Part shown: positions 1 to 9,218 of the stretch, one piece after another
Layout of the letters: every line of letters starts with the position of its first letter
How positions within the stretch are numbered: the stretch's first letter is position 1
DNA from: Sphingobacterium thalpophilum
GTDB lineage: Bacteria > Bacteroidota > Bacteroidia > Sphingobacteriales > Sphingobacteriaceae
Assembly (NCBI RefSeq): GCF_901482695.1
Contig: NZ_LR590484.1
Span: forward strand, 372,001-436,000
Reading direction: 5' to 3'
DNA: 64,000 nucleotides
Position numbers and translations under genes: made by a program
The notes under the pieces: generated by a model
Database searches by the model: none
What the model saw: the letters and a program-made list of their open reading frames with translations, nothing else
Told to the model about the DNA's origin: nothing

Positions 1-813
1 CAAAATAAAGCTAGTCAAATATACAAATCGTAACAAAAACTTACCATTAAAAAAAATAAAAATTTATCAAAAAAAACTTTACAAATTAAAAAAAACAAAA
101 TCTTATTGCTTATAAATCGATAAATTACAACATAACAACACAAACTATCCTAAAATAAAGATATCTTACACATATTTTCAAACAACACAACCAGTGATCA
201 TAACTTTATTGGCCATTTGAAAAGTAGGACAAAACCACAACACAAGGAATCGTTCGCCTAAAAAGGCAGCTACTGCAAATAACAATTCAGTTCCAGAAGG
301 GGGACGGCAGAAAAACTTAACGTGTGAACTAATGACTTTCCGTCAACTACATGCGACAAACCTTTTAGAACGACGAATTTCTTCAATGTAGAACCTAGAA
401 AAAGCCTATAAACCATTCAGAAACAGCAATGTTCATCAACTCCGATTACCAACCAACTATGCCTGTTATGGAAAGAACTTTCAAATGCTACACGCAACTT
501 AATGATATACTAGCGTATCGACCGAGTTCGACCAACTTCACCCGTTCATCGGCTGGCATCGAAAAATTAACTGGGTGTACTCGATAAATTTCTCGATACC
601 AGCCCGAGAGATCGTAAAAATTATAACGAAATTCGTCAGAAGAACGATAGATAAGTCTTATTGTCCTCACTGTTTTAGCCCTAAGATACCGGCGAACTTT
701 AACTGCTATTTCTCAAAAGAAATATTAACAAAAAAGCAACAATATATAAATATCCCGGTAATTCAATTTTTCTATATTTGTTATACGAATTGAGTTTTAA
801 ACTATTTAAAATT
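1..813. other. A+T-rich region without a recognisable gene
   Basis: The first 180 bases are strongly A-rich, and the rest is moderately A+T-rich with no reading frame that looks like a protein. The short frames between 488 and 905 overlap each other on both strands and have no recognisable motif or signal sequence. I see no tRNA, repeat array or insertion-sequence end. The only supportable element is the -7 hexamer near 773 that precedes the metalloprotease gene. The upstream neighbour lies outside the window, so this may be its downstream flank. Confidence 0.6.
773..780 (+). promoter_or_regulatory. Candidate Bacteroidota -7 element (TATATTTG)
   Basis: TATATTTG matches the TAnnTTTG consensus and lies 33 bases before the preferred ATG of the metalloprotease gene. 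No TTG is present at the expected -33 spacing, so this rests on the -7 element alone. Confidence 0.35.
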
Positions 814-2037
814 ATGAGAGCCAAACAAAAACACCTATTAATTATTGCATCGTTGTGCCACTTAATTACTTCTTGTTCCAAGGACATTGGACAGATTATC
901 GGCAATTCGGAGAAAAATAATCACGCCAATATAGAAAATCAGGGATTACTGATTGTGGGCGGTGATTCTATTTACTATAAGCAAACGAATGGGCGATATT
1001 ATTTAGGTGAAGATTTCTACCTATCGCAACAGCAATTCAACAAACTGCTTGCTAGTAAGGACTCGACAAGAAATGCTCGCGGGCTTACAATTGGAGACAT
1101 GGGGTTACGATGGCCAAATTCAACAATTCCTTATACAATTAGCGCTACCTTCGTAGAACCGACTAGAATACAGACAGCGATTAATCTTATAAATACTCAA
1201 ACACACATCAAACTTGTGCCCAGAAACGGCCAAGGAGATTATGTTGAATTTGTTTCAATAGCAGGTTCAACAAGTTATTCTGCTTTAGGCAAAGCTGGAA
1301 ATAAACAGAGAATTGAAATATCTGATGGTGCCAATTATGGGACGATAATTCACGAAATTTTTCACGCAGCAGGAATAATGCACGAACATCAACGCTCCGA
1401 TATAAATCAATATTTAGAAATCAATTTTTCAAATATTAAGCCTGACTGGCAGGATCAATATAAAACAAGATCAGGCACCATTATTGGAGGATTTAATCGT
1501 TATTCGATTATGAACTACGGTTCATTCGCTAATTCAACAGTTGCTTATGATAGTAGTATTCCCGTTATGCGATACAAAACTCCAAATGGCGGGCTCTCAA
1601 CCTATTCAGCAAATCGTGATTCTATTACAAGCACAGATAAGCTTTCTTTACATTATTTATATGGCCCACGAGACTTTAGATATTTTAGAAGAACAAATAC
1701 TACAACGATAAATGAGGCCTATGTCGATAATGCCACTGATATCTACGATACCACCGCTGAACATACAATTACTTTTCACAACATAAATCCTCCAACGGCT
1801 TCCACAGCAATAACCCCGCTAAAAAACTTTATGAAGGTAAGGGTACAATATCTTATCCAGAAATATGGAAGCGGCCCATTAAATTTAGTAACCGAAAGGA
1901 CACAAGAAGACATACTTTGTTATCCTGGCCAATCTTCATTTTCTCTAACGACGAGGGCGCGGCAAAATACATACCTAGGATATTACCAACCAGACACATA
2001 CATGGAAAGCATCGAACGAATTGATGTTATAAATTAA
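814..2037 (+). CDS. Astacin-type (M12A) zinc metalloprotease, lipoprotein
   Basis: Predicted secreted, lipid-anchored zinc endopeptidase of 407 residues. I chose the ATG at 814 over an upstream in-frame start because it gives a proper lipoprotein signal: a basic N-terminus, a hydrophobic stretch, and lipobox ITSC with Cys21. The astacin signature HEIFHAAGIMHEHQRSD (His180, Glu181, His184, His190) supplies three zinc ligands and the catalytic Glu. SIMNY at 231-235 is the Met-turn with the family's distal Tyr. The C-terminal 130 residues after the catalytic domain are not recognised. The next gene begins 16 bases downstream on the same strand and is probably co-transcribed. The substrate is unknown. 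Family assignment is firm; location and role are inferred. Confidence 0.9.
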   Translation: MRAKQKHLLIIASLCHLITSCSKDIGQIIGNSEKNNHANIENQGLLIVGGDSIYYKQTNGRYYLGEDFYLSQQQFNKLLASKDSTRNARGLTIGDMGLRWPNSTIPYTISATFVEPTRIQTAINLINTQTHIKLVPRNGQGDYVEFVSIAGSTSYSALGKAGNKQRIEISDGANYGTIIHEIFHAAGIMHEHQRSDINQYLEINFSNIKPDWQDQYKTRSGTIIGGFNRYSIMNYGSFANSTVAYDSSIPVMRYKTPNGGLSTYSANRDSITSTDKLSLHYLYGPRDFRYFRRTNTTTINEAYVDNATDIYDTTAEHTITFHNINPPTASTAITPLKNFMKVRVQYLIQKYGSGPLNLVTERTQEDILCYPGQSSFSLTTRARQNTYLGYYQPDTYMESIERIDVIN

Positions 2038-2053
2038 TCATTAATGTTACTGA

Positions 2054-2911
2054 ATGACCTATCGAATTATTATAGTTTTATTCGCTGTATCATTGTTTTC
2101 AAAAGGATATCCTCAAACAACAAATTCGAGGATATCCTTTTTTATTGACCAAACAGTAAGTAATTACGATTGGAACGTGGCAGGAGATATCTATGGTCGG
2201 AACCCAACCGTTTTATCAGAATTATTCTTTAATGATATCAACTACACTGCAATCGGTTTGTTTTATTCTTATTTGTACAAAGACGAAGAATTTACTTTTA
2301 GTTGTAATGTAAGTAACAACGGCAAGGGCAAACTAACTGATATAGATTACCTCAACGACAACAGACAGAATATTTATAACTACGAGGAATATAAAATAAA
2401 TAGCATTATTTATTCAAGTTTTGCTCTGACCTGGCGGCACTCTCTTCATGTTCGTAAATTCTTTACCGCCTTTTTGTCAACTAATTTAAACTATGAAAGG
2501 CATCATATCCCTATAATTGAAGAGGCGTCTAATTTAGATAGCTATTACAACTTTTCAATTAAACATCTGGGTTTAAGTAGTGGTTTAGGATTCCGAAAGA
2601 CACTCCATTTTGAGTTACAAAACACTATATATTTATCCAAGCTTAACACTGAAGGCTTTTGGAACCTACGTAGTAATTTCAAAAATCCTTCTTTCACACA
2701 AAATGGTACCGGTTGGACCAATGATGTTAGCTTTTTAGTTGCTTATCCTTATAGAAATTTTAGTATAGGACTAAAAACACATTACAAAACTTCTTTTTTC
2801 AAAAAAGGAACCGATATCACTCATATGGCAAATGGAGATGAGAAAACGAGATTAAATGAATTCAATTCTAATAATTTGGGTGCCAATCTATATATCTCAT
2901 TTTTGTTATAA
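2054..2911 (+). CDS. Exported, barrel-like hypothetical protein
   Basis: 285 residues with a hydrophobic N-terminal segment (about residues 4-17) consistent with a signal peptide. The rest is rich in aromatic and alternating polar/apolar residues and ends SFLL, a pattern typical of small outer-membrane beta-barrels. I do not recognise the family. It starts 16 bases after the metalloprotease gene, so the two probably form an operon; a link in function is only inference. Codons 16-30 contain a perfect 13-bp inverted repeat followed by a T run, an unusual feature inside a reading frame. Confidence 0.6.
   Translation: MTYRIIIVLFAVSLFSKGYPQTTNSRISFFIDQTVSNYDWNVAGDIYGRNPTVLSELFFNDINYTAIGLFYSYLYKDEEFTFSCNVSNNGKGKLTDIDYLNDNRQNIYNYEEYKINSIIYSSFALTWRHSLHVRKFFTAFLSTNLNYERHHIPIIEEASNLDSYYNFSIKHLGLSSGLGFRKTLHFELQNTIYLSKLNTEGFWNLRSNFKNPSFTQNGTGWTNDVSFLVAYPYRNFSIGLKTHYKTSFFKKGTDITHMANGDEKTRLNEFNSNNLGANLYISFLL
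2101..2143 (+). repeat. Terminator-like inverted repeat inside a coding region
   Basis: AAAAGGATATCCT at 2101-2113 is the exact reverse complement of 2129-2141, with a 15-base loop, and the second arm runs into six Ts. Each arm also contains the palindrome GGATATCC. It lies about 47 bases into the hypothetical barrel gene, so it could attenuate that gene's expression. Function is inference. Confidence 0.5.
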
Positions 2912-3089
2912 ATATTTCAAACGTTTCATATCTTCGCGGTTCATTGTAATTGCTCCAATCAATAACAGGAACCGTTTAATTTTTGTTTCATTAAATCAAA
3001 TATGGGACTAACAAAAAGACTGCCGATAGTAAATCTAAACACTTTGAGAATAGAATAGTTTGAAATGATAATCCAGCAGAACCATTAAA

Positions 3090-3131
3090 AAGAAAGAGGC
3101 CTATCCAAGTTTTGAATAGACCTCTTCTTTT
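3090..3131 (-). terminator. Intrinsic terminator, probably bidirectional
   Basis: A hairpin of about 12 pairs, AAGAGGCCTATC against GAATAGACCTCTT, has T-rich runs on both sides. It sits just past the stop of the Oar-like receptor on the minus strand. Confidence 0.65.
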
Positions 3132-3147
3132 AGTTATATGCTAAAAA

Positions 3148-6100
3148 CTAGTTAAACTTAAATTTAACGCCAAACTGCATGTAATAGGTTGAAGAGATAG
3201 ATTCATTCACACGTGTCGTCGAACGAATGATATCTCCGTTCGCTGATCCAAGCTGAAATGTCGGTTTTGTAGTACCATCTCCTAAACTTGATACATTTCT
3301 TGGATTAAGCAATCCGTTGTTAGCAAACTTATAAACTCCCCAATCTGAATTAAACAAGTTTCCGATATTGAATACATCCCAGAAAAACTCTAAAGAATTT
3401 TTCTTCCCTCCGATGCCATTAAATAATTCTTGAGAAAATCTAAAATCAAATTGATGTCTCCAAGGCATAGTACCACCGTTTCGTTCTGCGTACTGGCCTT
3501 TTCTACTACTCAAATATTTGTCATTGTTTATTATATCCCAAAAAATATCAGCCTGTTCTTGGGCCGTATAGGCTTTGCCTGAGTAATCCGATAATCCTTT
3601 CGGAATATCGACAAACGTAATCTCAGAAGCATCTTTTGGAACGTAAATTAAATCATTTCCGTTCCACCCATCTCTATTAAAGTCAGCTGTGTAATAATAT
3701 GATATACGTCCTGTTGAAGAGCCAGAATAAAATAATGTCATTGAAGTACTCAAGTTTTTGATCCACTTATTTGTATAGCTGGCAGACGCGACAATACGGT
3801 CAGGAACAATATTAGAAGTATAACTCAAGCTAGCATTATTGGGGTTTCCAGAATTTTGCATCGGTAAGCTCCATAAATTGGCGATCTGATCACCAGATCC
3901 ATCTCCATAATTTTTAGCGCCACTACGCACATAAGCAATCGATGCAGCAAAACCTTGATCGAAATTCTTTACTAATTGAAATGAAGCAGACCAATAATGT
4001 CCTCCTTTCGCATTCAACATTTTTATCGCAGAAAAACTATTTGTCGCAGTAGGAGAAGCTTGACCATCAGCATCTAATTTATTGATGTATTTATCAATAT
4101 TAGCACTAGGATAGATCGCCCTGTTATCACCATAACCATTGATTCCAAGTTCTTTTGGATCAACTAAATTCATGTTTTTTGCGACTACAGCATTAATATC
4201 TTTATTATAAATACCTTCAACAGTTGCAACAATTCCATAAGGTAATTTATAATCGACTGCCAAACTTGATTTCCACGTTGAAGGAAATTTAAGATTATCG
4301 GCCATATAAGAGATACTAGATGGTATTTTCGTACCTCCTGCTGGTTTTGTTGTAGGTATATTTGCTGTAATGTCAGGACTAAAATCTGGCATATTTGGAT
4401 TTGTCTTACCACTATAAGTATCAGTAAATTGAAGCATACCTGCATCACCAGATTGAGCGACAATCCAAACAAAAGGAATACGGCCTGTGAATACACCGGA
4501 GCCACCGCGAACAATCAAAGATCGGTCTCCAAGAGCATCATAATTGAATCCAAAACGTGGAGACACCATTATCCGAGATTTCGGCAAATTTCCTGTATTA
4601 ATTTTCTCTCCGTTTGCAAAAGTCAACTGTTGAACTAATGGGTGCGTTTTAATTTCGTCTACTCCAGGGAATGTAGGAAGTTCTAAACGCACTCCTCCGG
4701 TTAACTTTAATTTTTCATTGACAGTAAGTTCATCCTGCAAATACAGAGAATATTGATTGAACTTAAACCTCGGATAAGCCTGTGATCCATCTGCAGTTAA
4801 TGGATATGTTATCGCATAGTTACTTGGCTTCTTGCCAGAAGTAAAATCTTCCCAAGAATCAAATACATAATATCCAGTTCCGAATCTTTGGAAACCATTT
4901 TTTGTAGTACTTGTCTCAAATTGAAAACCTCCAGTGAAATTATGATTATTCAAAATATAATTTAAATCATAGTTAGCGGTAAGAGTAGCGACATCCCTCA
5001 AATTTCCATAAGTAAATGGTTCATATCCAAAAGTAGTGATCACGGAAGCACCATCTTTAATATCTACCAGAGGAAATAACGCACTGTTAGAGCTTCTAGG
5101 TTCATTTTGCTTAACATATGAAACACGAGCTGTATGATTTAGATTAGCGCCTAAATTCCCTGTATACTCCATTGTTCCAGAATACAGATTAGAATTCTGT
5201 ATATAATTAGAGTTGGAAAAATATAGAGCGTTGTTTGAAAGCCTATTGTTTGCACTAGAGAAGGAGACTCCCGAATTTGTTGTCGATGAACTTAATCCGC
5301 CGATATCGTGACTTTTAACTTGATTATATTTAAAACTCAACTTATGTTTTTCGGCAATATTCCAGTCTAATCGTCCAAAAATTTTGGTATTACTTATATC
5401 ATTATCATATCCTTGATATTCACCTGGATTATACCCATAGGTTTTAATTAAGTAATCTCTAACACCATTGAGAAACGTTTCAGAAGGTCTAGCGATGTAA
5501 CTTGCTGATCCAGCCGGCGCAGCATCAGTCGAAGCGACTTTATTAGTTCCCGGTTCGGTTGTTTCACTCCTTTCGAAATTAACAAAGAAAAATAACTTAT
5601 TTTTAATAATAGGGCCTCCAAGACTAGCTCCAAACTGCTTTACTGATAATTGATTTACTGGGATAGTAACATCTTTTACACGCGTCCCCTGTTGCTTGTC
5701 TGATCGACCTGTATAGAATGCGGTACCAAAGAAATCATTTCGTCCAGAACGGGTTACAGCATTTACTGCGGCTCCAGTGAAGCCCGATTGGCGGACATCA
5801 AACGGGGTAACATTTACTGAAATTTGTTCAATTGCATCTATAGAAATTGGTGACCCGTTTGCTGGTATATTTTGACCTATACCAAATTGGTTATTAAAGT
5901 TAGCTCCATCGACCGTGAAATTGTTTGCACGATAATTCCCCCCTCCAATGGCTGTACCGTTTGCTTGGGGGGTTAAGCGAGTCAAGTCATTAACACTTCT
6001 GGAAATGGACGGCAGATTTTCAATTTGACGACGTCCAACAATAGTTGAAGCACCATTACGTTCACTCTTCAGAGTGGCGCCACGGGTCACCACTACTTCA

Positions 6101-6444
6101 TCTAAGCTGGTGGCGCCATCCCCAAAAACTGGATTTAAAACAAACGGCTCCCCCAATTGTAAATACACATCTTCATATACAATAGGTTGTTGGCCCACAT
6201 AAGTCACTTCTATGCGGTAAGGTCCTCCAACACGCATGGCAGGCAAGTTGAATCGCCCTGCCGCGTTCGATGAACCCGAATACACCGTCCCAGAAGGCAC
6301 GTGTGTTGCCTTGATAGTTGCTCCTGAAGTTAAACTGCCGTTTGACTCTTTTACAATACCTGTAACGCTACTTGTTGTCACCTGAGCTTGTACTGCACCA
6401 TAGCTGGCCATAACAAGAGCGAAAAAGAGTAAAGATCTTTTCAT
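3148..6444 (-). CDS. Oar-like TonB-dependent outer-membrane receptor
   Basis: 1098 residues with a clear signal peptide ending near Ala-Gln-Ala-Gln. A carboxypeptidase-regulatory-like beta-sandwich follows (about residues 25-110, containing the SVTGIVKESNG start and the AAGRFNLPAMRVGGPY segment), then DEVVVTRG as the TonB box, a plug domain from about 130, and a long barrel ending in FGVKFKFN. The architecture and length match the Oar family of Bacteroidota TonB-dependent receptors rather than SusC. The ligand cannot be read from sequence, and no SusD-like partner is adjacent. It is monocistronic, with its own promoter and terminator, in an A+T-rich segment. Confidence 0.85.
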   Translation of the reverse strand: MKRSLLFFALVMASYGAVQAQVTTSSVTGIVKESNGSLTSGATIKATHVPSGTVYSGSSNAAGRFNLPAMRVGGPYRIEVTYVGQQPIVYEDVYLQLGEPFVLNPVFGDGATSLDEVVVTRGATLKSERNGASTIVGRRQIENLPSISRSVNDLTRLTPQANGTAIGGGNYRANNFTVDGANFNNQFGIGQNIPANGSPISIDAIEQISVNVTPFDVRQSGFTGAAVNAVTRSGRNDFFGTAFYTGRSDKQQGTRVKDVTIPVNQLSVKQFGASLGGPIIKNKLFFFVNFERSETTEPGTNKVASTDAAPAGSASYIARPSETFLNGVRDYLIKTYGYNPGEYQGYDNDISNTKIFGRLDWNIAEKHKLSFKYNQVKSHDIGGLSSSTTNSGVSFSSANNRLSNNALYFSNSNYIQNSNLYSGTMEYTGNLGANLNHTARVSYVKQNEPRSSNSALFPLVDIKDGASVITTFGYEPFTYGNLRDVATLTANYDLNYILNNHNFTGGFQFETSTTKNGFQRFGTGYYVFDSWEDFTSGKKPSNYAITYPLTADGSQAYPRFKFNQYSLYLQDELTVNEKLKLTGGVRLELPTFPGVDEIKTHPLVQQLTFANGEKINTGNLPKSRIMVSPRFGFNYDALGDRSLIVRGGSGVFTGRIPFVWIVAQSGDAGMLQFTDTYSGKTNPNMPDFSPDITANIPTTKPAGGTKIPSSISYMADNLKFPSTWKSSLAVDYKLPYGIVATVEGIYNKDINAVVAKNMNLVDPKELGINGYGDNRAIYPSANIDKYINKLDADGQASPTATNSFSAIKMLNAKGGHYWSASFQLVKNFDQGFAASIAYVRSGAKNYGDGSGDQIANLWSLPMQNSGNPNNASLSYTSNIVPDRIVASASYTNKWIKNLSTSMTLFYSGSSTGRISYYYTADFNRDGWNGNDLIYVPKDASEITFVDIPKGLSDYSGKAYTAQEQADIFWDIINNDKYLSSRKGQYAERNGGTMPWRHQFDFRFSQELFNGIGGKKNSLEFFWDVFNIGNLFNSDWGVYKFANNGLLNPRNVSSLGDGTTKPTFQLGSANGDIIRSTTRVNESISSTYYMQFGVKFKFN

Positions 6445-6472
6445 ATAATGTGATTTGTTAAAAAATGTTAAG

Positions 6473-6502
6473 CAAAATTACTAACAGATTTTAAATAACA
6501 AA
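6473..6502 (-). promoter_or_regulatory. Promoter of the Oar-like receptor gene
   Basis: On the minus strand TTTG, 18 bases, then TAATTTTG matches the Bacteroidota TTTG/TAnnTTTG promoter. The predicted start of transcription lies about 22 bases before the ATG at 6444. Confidence 0.6.
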
Positions 6503-6784
6503 GGAGTTAATATAAACTTAACACACTACAGCACATCGGCTTTATATAACTACGTCCGAATTCTGCTTTCTTCAACACAATTTTTAATCAAAAAAAACGT
6601 TATAATATCTTTTAAACCGCGATATAGAAATGTTTCTAACAGACCTCAATAGTTTTCCACATCCAATTGTTCATACTTATTTTGTAACAGCAACATATCA
6701 AATCCAATCTTACCTACTTAAGTCATTCATAACAACAAGAAGTCTCCAATCAAATTAGAAACTTCTTGTCAACCACATATATCA
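6503..6784. other. Intergenic region between two minus-strand genes
   Basis: Together with the promoter this 340-base gap is A+T-rich and has no credible reading frame. It holds the receptor promoter at one end and a hairpin at 6735-6769 at the other. Confidence 0.6.
6735..6769 (-). terminator. Hairpin downstream of the 509-residue lipoprotein gene
   Basis: ACAAGAAGT at 6735-6743 pairs perfectly with ACTTCTTGT at 6761-6769, 16 bases beyond the gene's stop. The following minus-strand sequence has only a weak T run, so termination is plausible but not certain. Confidence 0.4.
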
Positions 6785-8314
6785 TTAATGGATAACCTTA
6801 ATTTTATATAGTTTCAGAAACAGTATATCTTTTGAGTTATCAGACATTCCAATTGGTCTAAAAGTCAATTCTAGTCCCAACTTACCAGGATCAACCATTG
6901 GGTAAGAATAGCCGTCCCAAACGTCATATTTACTGTAGACGGACCCAAAAACAACATTTGAATTCCAATCGTGAAAACTTTCATTTAAGTATTGGCCTTC
7001 ACCATAGGAACGGCTATCGAAGTCAGCAACCAGCCTAACTCTTCTTGATATTAGATTAAGACCGGATGTTGGATTTAAAAGTAAATCAGTAGTCTCATTC
7101 TTAAGCTTAAAATCTGTTGTTCTCATGTAGTCTCGATCCGCCATTGGCCAATCAGGATGTCCACCTTCATCCCAACGTTCCTCATCTTTAATAACTAATA
7201 ACTCAGGACTGTTCTTCAAATTAAAAACTCCAAAGCTTGTTGCATTTAATTTCCTTATTACCGATCCAGTAGGAATATCATTACTTGTTGATAAAGACAA
7301 AGTATATACAGGAACTGTAGATGTGAACGTACCTTCCAATTTAAGACTTCCATTAAATTTGAGCATTTGCCATTGGAAAGGTTGAGATTTACCTCCAATA
7401 AACGCACTCACGATCCCCAGTGCTTGACCAAACAACGGAATTGCATTAAGATAGGACTTACTCGCTATTGACCCAATTGTTGTTAACAACGACGGTCTGT
7501 CAGACAGTCCCCCAGCCTCCTTTAAAAGTTTTTTAGTATCATCAAATGTTTTAATATACTTTTGGCCAGTCTGTAGAGCTGAAGAAAAAGATGACGATGA
7601 GGTTCCTAACTGAGCTTTACTAGCTAATTCATGTGCCAATGTAAACTCTGTAGAGGACAAATTTATATTAGATTCGTTGATGGAATACATCTTGAAATCT
7701 AGAACATTATTTTTATTAATCCTGTCATCATAATTTGTCAATGTAAAATCAAAGTTTATCCATGACGAGAACGCATTAGCATAAGCAACAACAGTCTGTT
7801 TTTCTGAAGGATCATATGTTGCATAAGTTGATTTTGCTTCGTCACCAATATAGGATAAGATAGAATTCGAAAAATTACTCTCTCTAAAATATAATTCAGC
7901 CCTAAAATAGTTAGCAGAAACACGTTGTGAATTGTATAAGAATAGACGTAGAATTCCCCTATATTTATTGTAGAGAGCAAAAAAAGGAAAATCAACCCCC
8001 TTTGCAGCGTTTCCAAGATCATCATATACCAATTCCCAACCATCAGCAGGTTGAATATCTGGATTAGCTACGGCCAACGGGTTTCCCGCTGAATACCATG
8101 GATAAGAGACTGTTAATGGTACTGTGATAAGACTACTATTCCTAGTATAGATGGTGATATCAGTAGAGCCAAGCCAAGGTGCAGTCAATACATTATTCGT
8201 TCGAGCTATCGTATTTATTCCACTAAGACTAATATTATCATCTGACACCAATTCGCGCTTGTTGCAACCAAATAAGCTTATCAAAACAATGGTAAAAAAA
8301 ATTTTTCTTTTCAT
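6785..8314 (-). CDS. Unrecognised lipoprotein with a central hydrophobic segment
   Basis: 509 residues. MKRKIFFTIVLISLFGC is a lipoprotein signal with Cys17. I recognise no family. The N-terminal half looks beta-rich. Residues about 281-310, containing NAIPLFGQALGIVSAFIGG, form a Gly-rich hydrophobic stretch in an otherwise soluble protein, a type of segment sometimes seen in membrane-inserting proteins. The last 180 residues are again beta-rich with many Trp and Tyr. It stands alone between A+T-rich gaps. Codon use is visibly A+T-richer than the housekeeping genes after 8.6 kb, so recent acquisition is possible. Lipidation is well supported; function is unknown. Confidence 0.7.
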   Translation of the reverse strand: MKRKIFFTIVLISLFGCNKRELVSDDNISLSGINTIARTNNVLTAPWLGSTDITIYTRNSSLITVPLTVSYPWYSAGNPLAVANPDIQPADGWELVYDDLGNAAKGVDFPFFALYNKYRGILRLFLYNSQRVSANYFRAELYFRESNFSNSILSYIGDEAKSTYATYDPSEKQTVVAYANAFSSWINFDFTLTNYDDRINKNNVLDFKMYSINESNINLSSTEFTLAHELASKAQLGTSSSSFSSALQTGQKYIKTFDDTKKLLKEAGGLSDRPSLLTTIGSIASKSYLNAIPLFGQALGIVSAFIGGKSQPFQWQMLKFNGSLKLEGTFTSTVPVYTLSLSTSNDIPTGSVIRKLNATSFGVFNLKNSPELLVIKDEERWDEGGHPDWPMADRDYMRTTDFKLKNETTDLLLNPTSGLNLISRRVRLVADFDSRSYGEGQYLNESFHDWNSNVVFGSVYSKYDVWDGYSYPMVDPGKLGLELTFRPIGMSDNSKDILFLKLYKIKVIH

Positions 8315-8672
8315 AGAATATATAAATCAAAATGTTAAAAAGTATATTTACCATCTAAAATAAGAAAACAAAAGTTTTAAAACTCTTTAAATAAAAAGAT
8401 TTAATAAATATTTAAAAAACAATGATTACATCGTCGTCTTTTGTAACAACATTCTTCCATTTATCCATTTACCTTTCGGAAAAAATAGACTAACTTTCTG
8501 TTAGCCAAAAATGACTTGATAAACTCATTTTTTTTGCAGCAAAACAGCTACAAAGCCAAATATTTACCACCGAATAATAAACTATTCGAAATGCACTGTG
8601 GTTTCTTTAGAAAAATGTTTTTAAAATCAGGAACTTTTTGGAAATTCGCACACCTTTATAATTCTTTGTTTC
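8315..8672. other. A+T-rich intergenic region at a composition boundary
   Basis: This gap separates the divergent 509-residue lipoprotein gene and the DUF5362-like gene. I see no gene, RNA or clear promoter in it. Sequence to its left is visibly A+T-richer than sequence to its right. Confidence 0.55.
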
Positions 8673-9149
8673 ATGGAAGACGGTATTCAAAATTCTTCTT
8701 TTCAGGAGCCTGCAGATATTAAGTTGTCGCCTGCTGGACTATCCTTTTTAGCCTCGGCCGCCAAATGGGCCAACTTTTTGGCTATCATCTGTTTTATTTT
8801 TATCGGCATATCAGCGCTGACCATGATCGGCCTGATATTCGGCTCCAGCGCGCTGTCGCTTGGGCAGGGTGAATATGTCGCTGCTGGGGCCCTATCTACC
8901 TTCGGCATCTTGTATCTGTTGCTCCTTGCGTTCGCCTGCCTGCCCATTTATTTCTTGTATAACTTTGGAGCAAAGGCAAAAAAAGCAATTGACACCCGCG
9001 ACAACATCCAATTGGAACTATGTTTTGACGCGCTGAAAAAGCATTATAAATTCATTGGGATCATCGTCATCATTACCATCGCCTTCAACCTGATGGGACT
9101 GATCTTAGGTGTAGTCTTTGGCATATCTGACGCAATAGCCGGCGTATAG
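8673..9149 (+). CDS. DUF5362-like small membrane protein
   Basis: 158 residues with a polar N-terminus of about 25 residues. Strongly hydrophobic helices lie near 35-60, 70-100 and 122-150, with a basic loop (AKAKKAIDTRDN) before the last. The layout fits the DUF5362 family of Bacteroidota membrane proteins, though I assign it from pattern alone. Function is unknown. It is convergent with the M48 peptidase gene and shares a bidirectional terminator with it. Confidence 0.6.
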   Translation: MEDGIQNSSFQEPADIKLSPAGLSFLASAAKWANFLAIICFIFIGISALTMIGLIFGSSALSLGQGEYVAAGALSTFGILYLLLLAFACLPIYFLYNFGAKAKKAIDTRDNIQLELCFDALKKHYKFIGIIVIITIAFNLMGLILGVVFGISDAIAGV

Positions 9150-9163
9150 CACCAGAAAAGAAA

Positions 9164-9195
9164 AAAGAGCATGCCAAATTAATGCCATGCTCTTT
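9164..9195. terminator. Bidirectional terminator between convergent genes
   Basis: AAAGAGCATG at 9164-9173 pairs perfectly with CATGCTCTTT at 9186-9195. It lies between the stops of the DUF5362-like gene and the M48 peptidase gene, with an A run on the left that serves as a T run for the minus strand. Confidence 0.75.
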
Positions 9196-9218
9196 CCTTA
9201 TGTATATAAACTACTCTT

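Noticed and set aside
575..905. Short overlapping frames before the metalloprotease gene
   Set aside because: They overlap on opposite strands in A+T-rich sequence, lack protein-like composition and have no motif.
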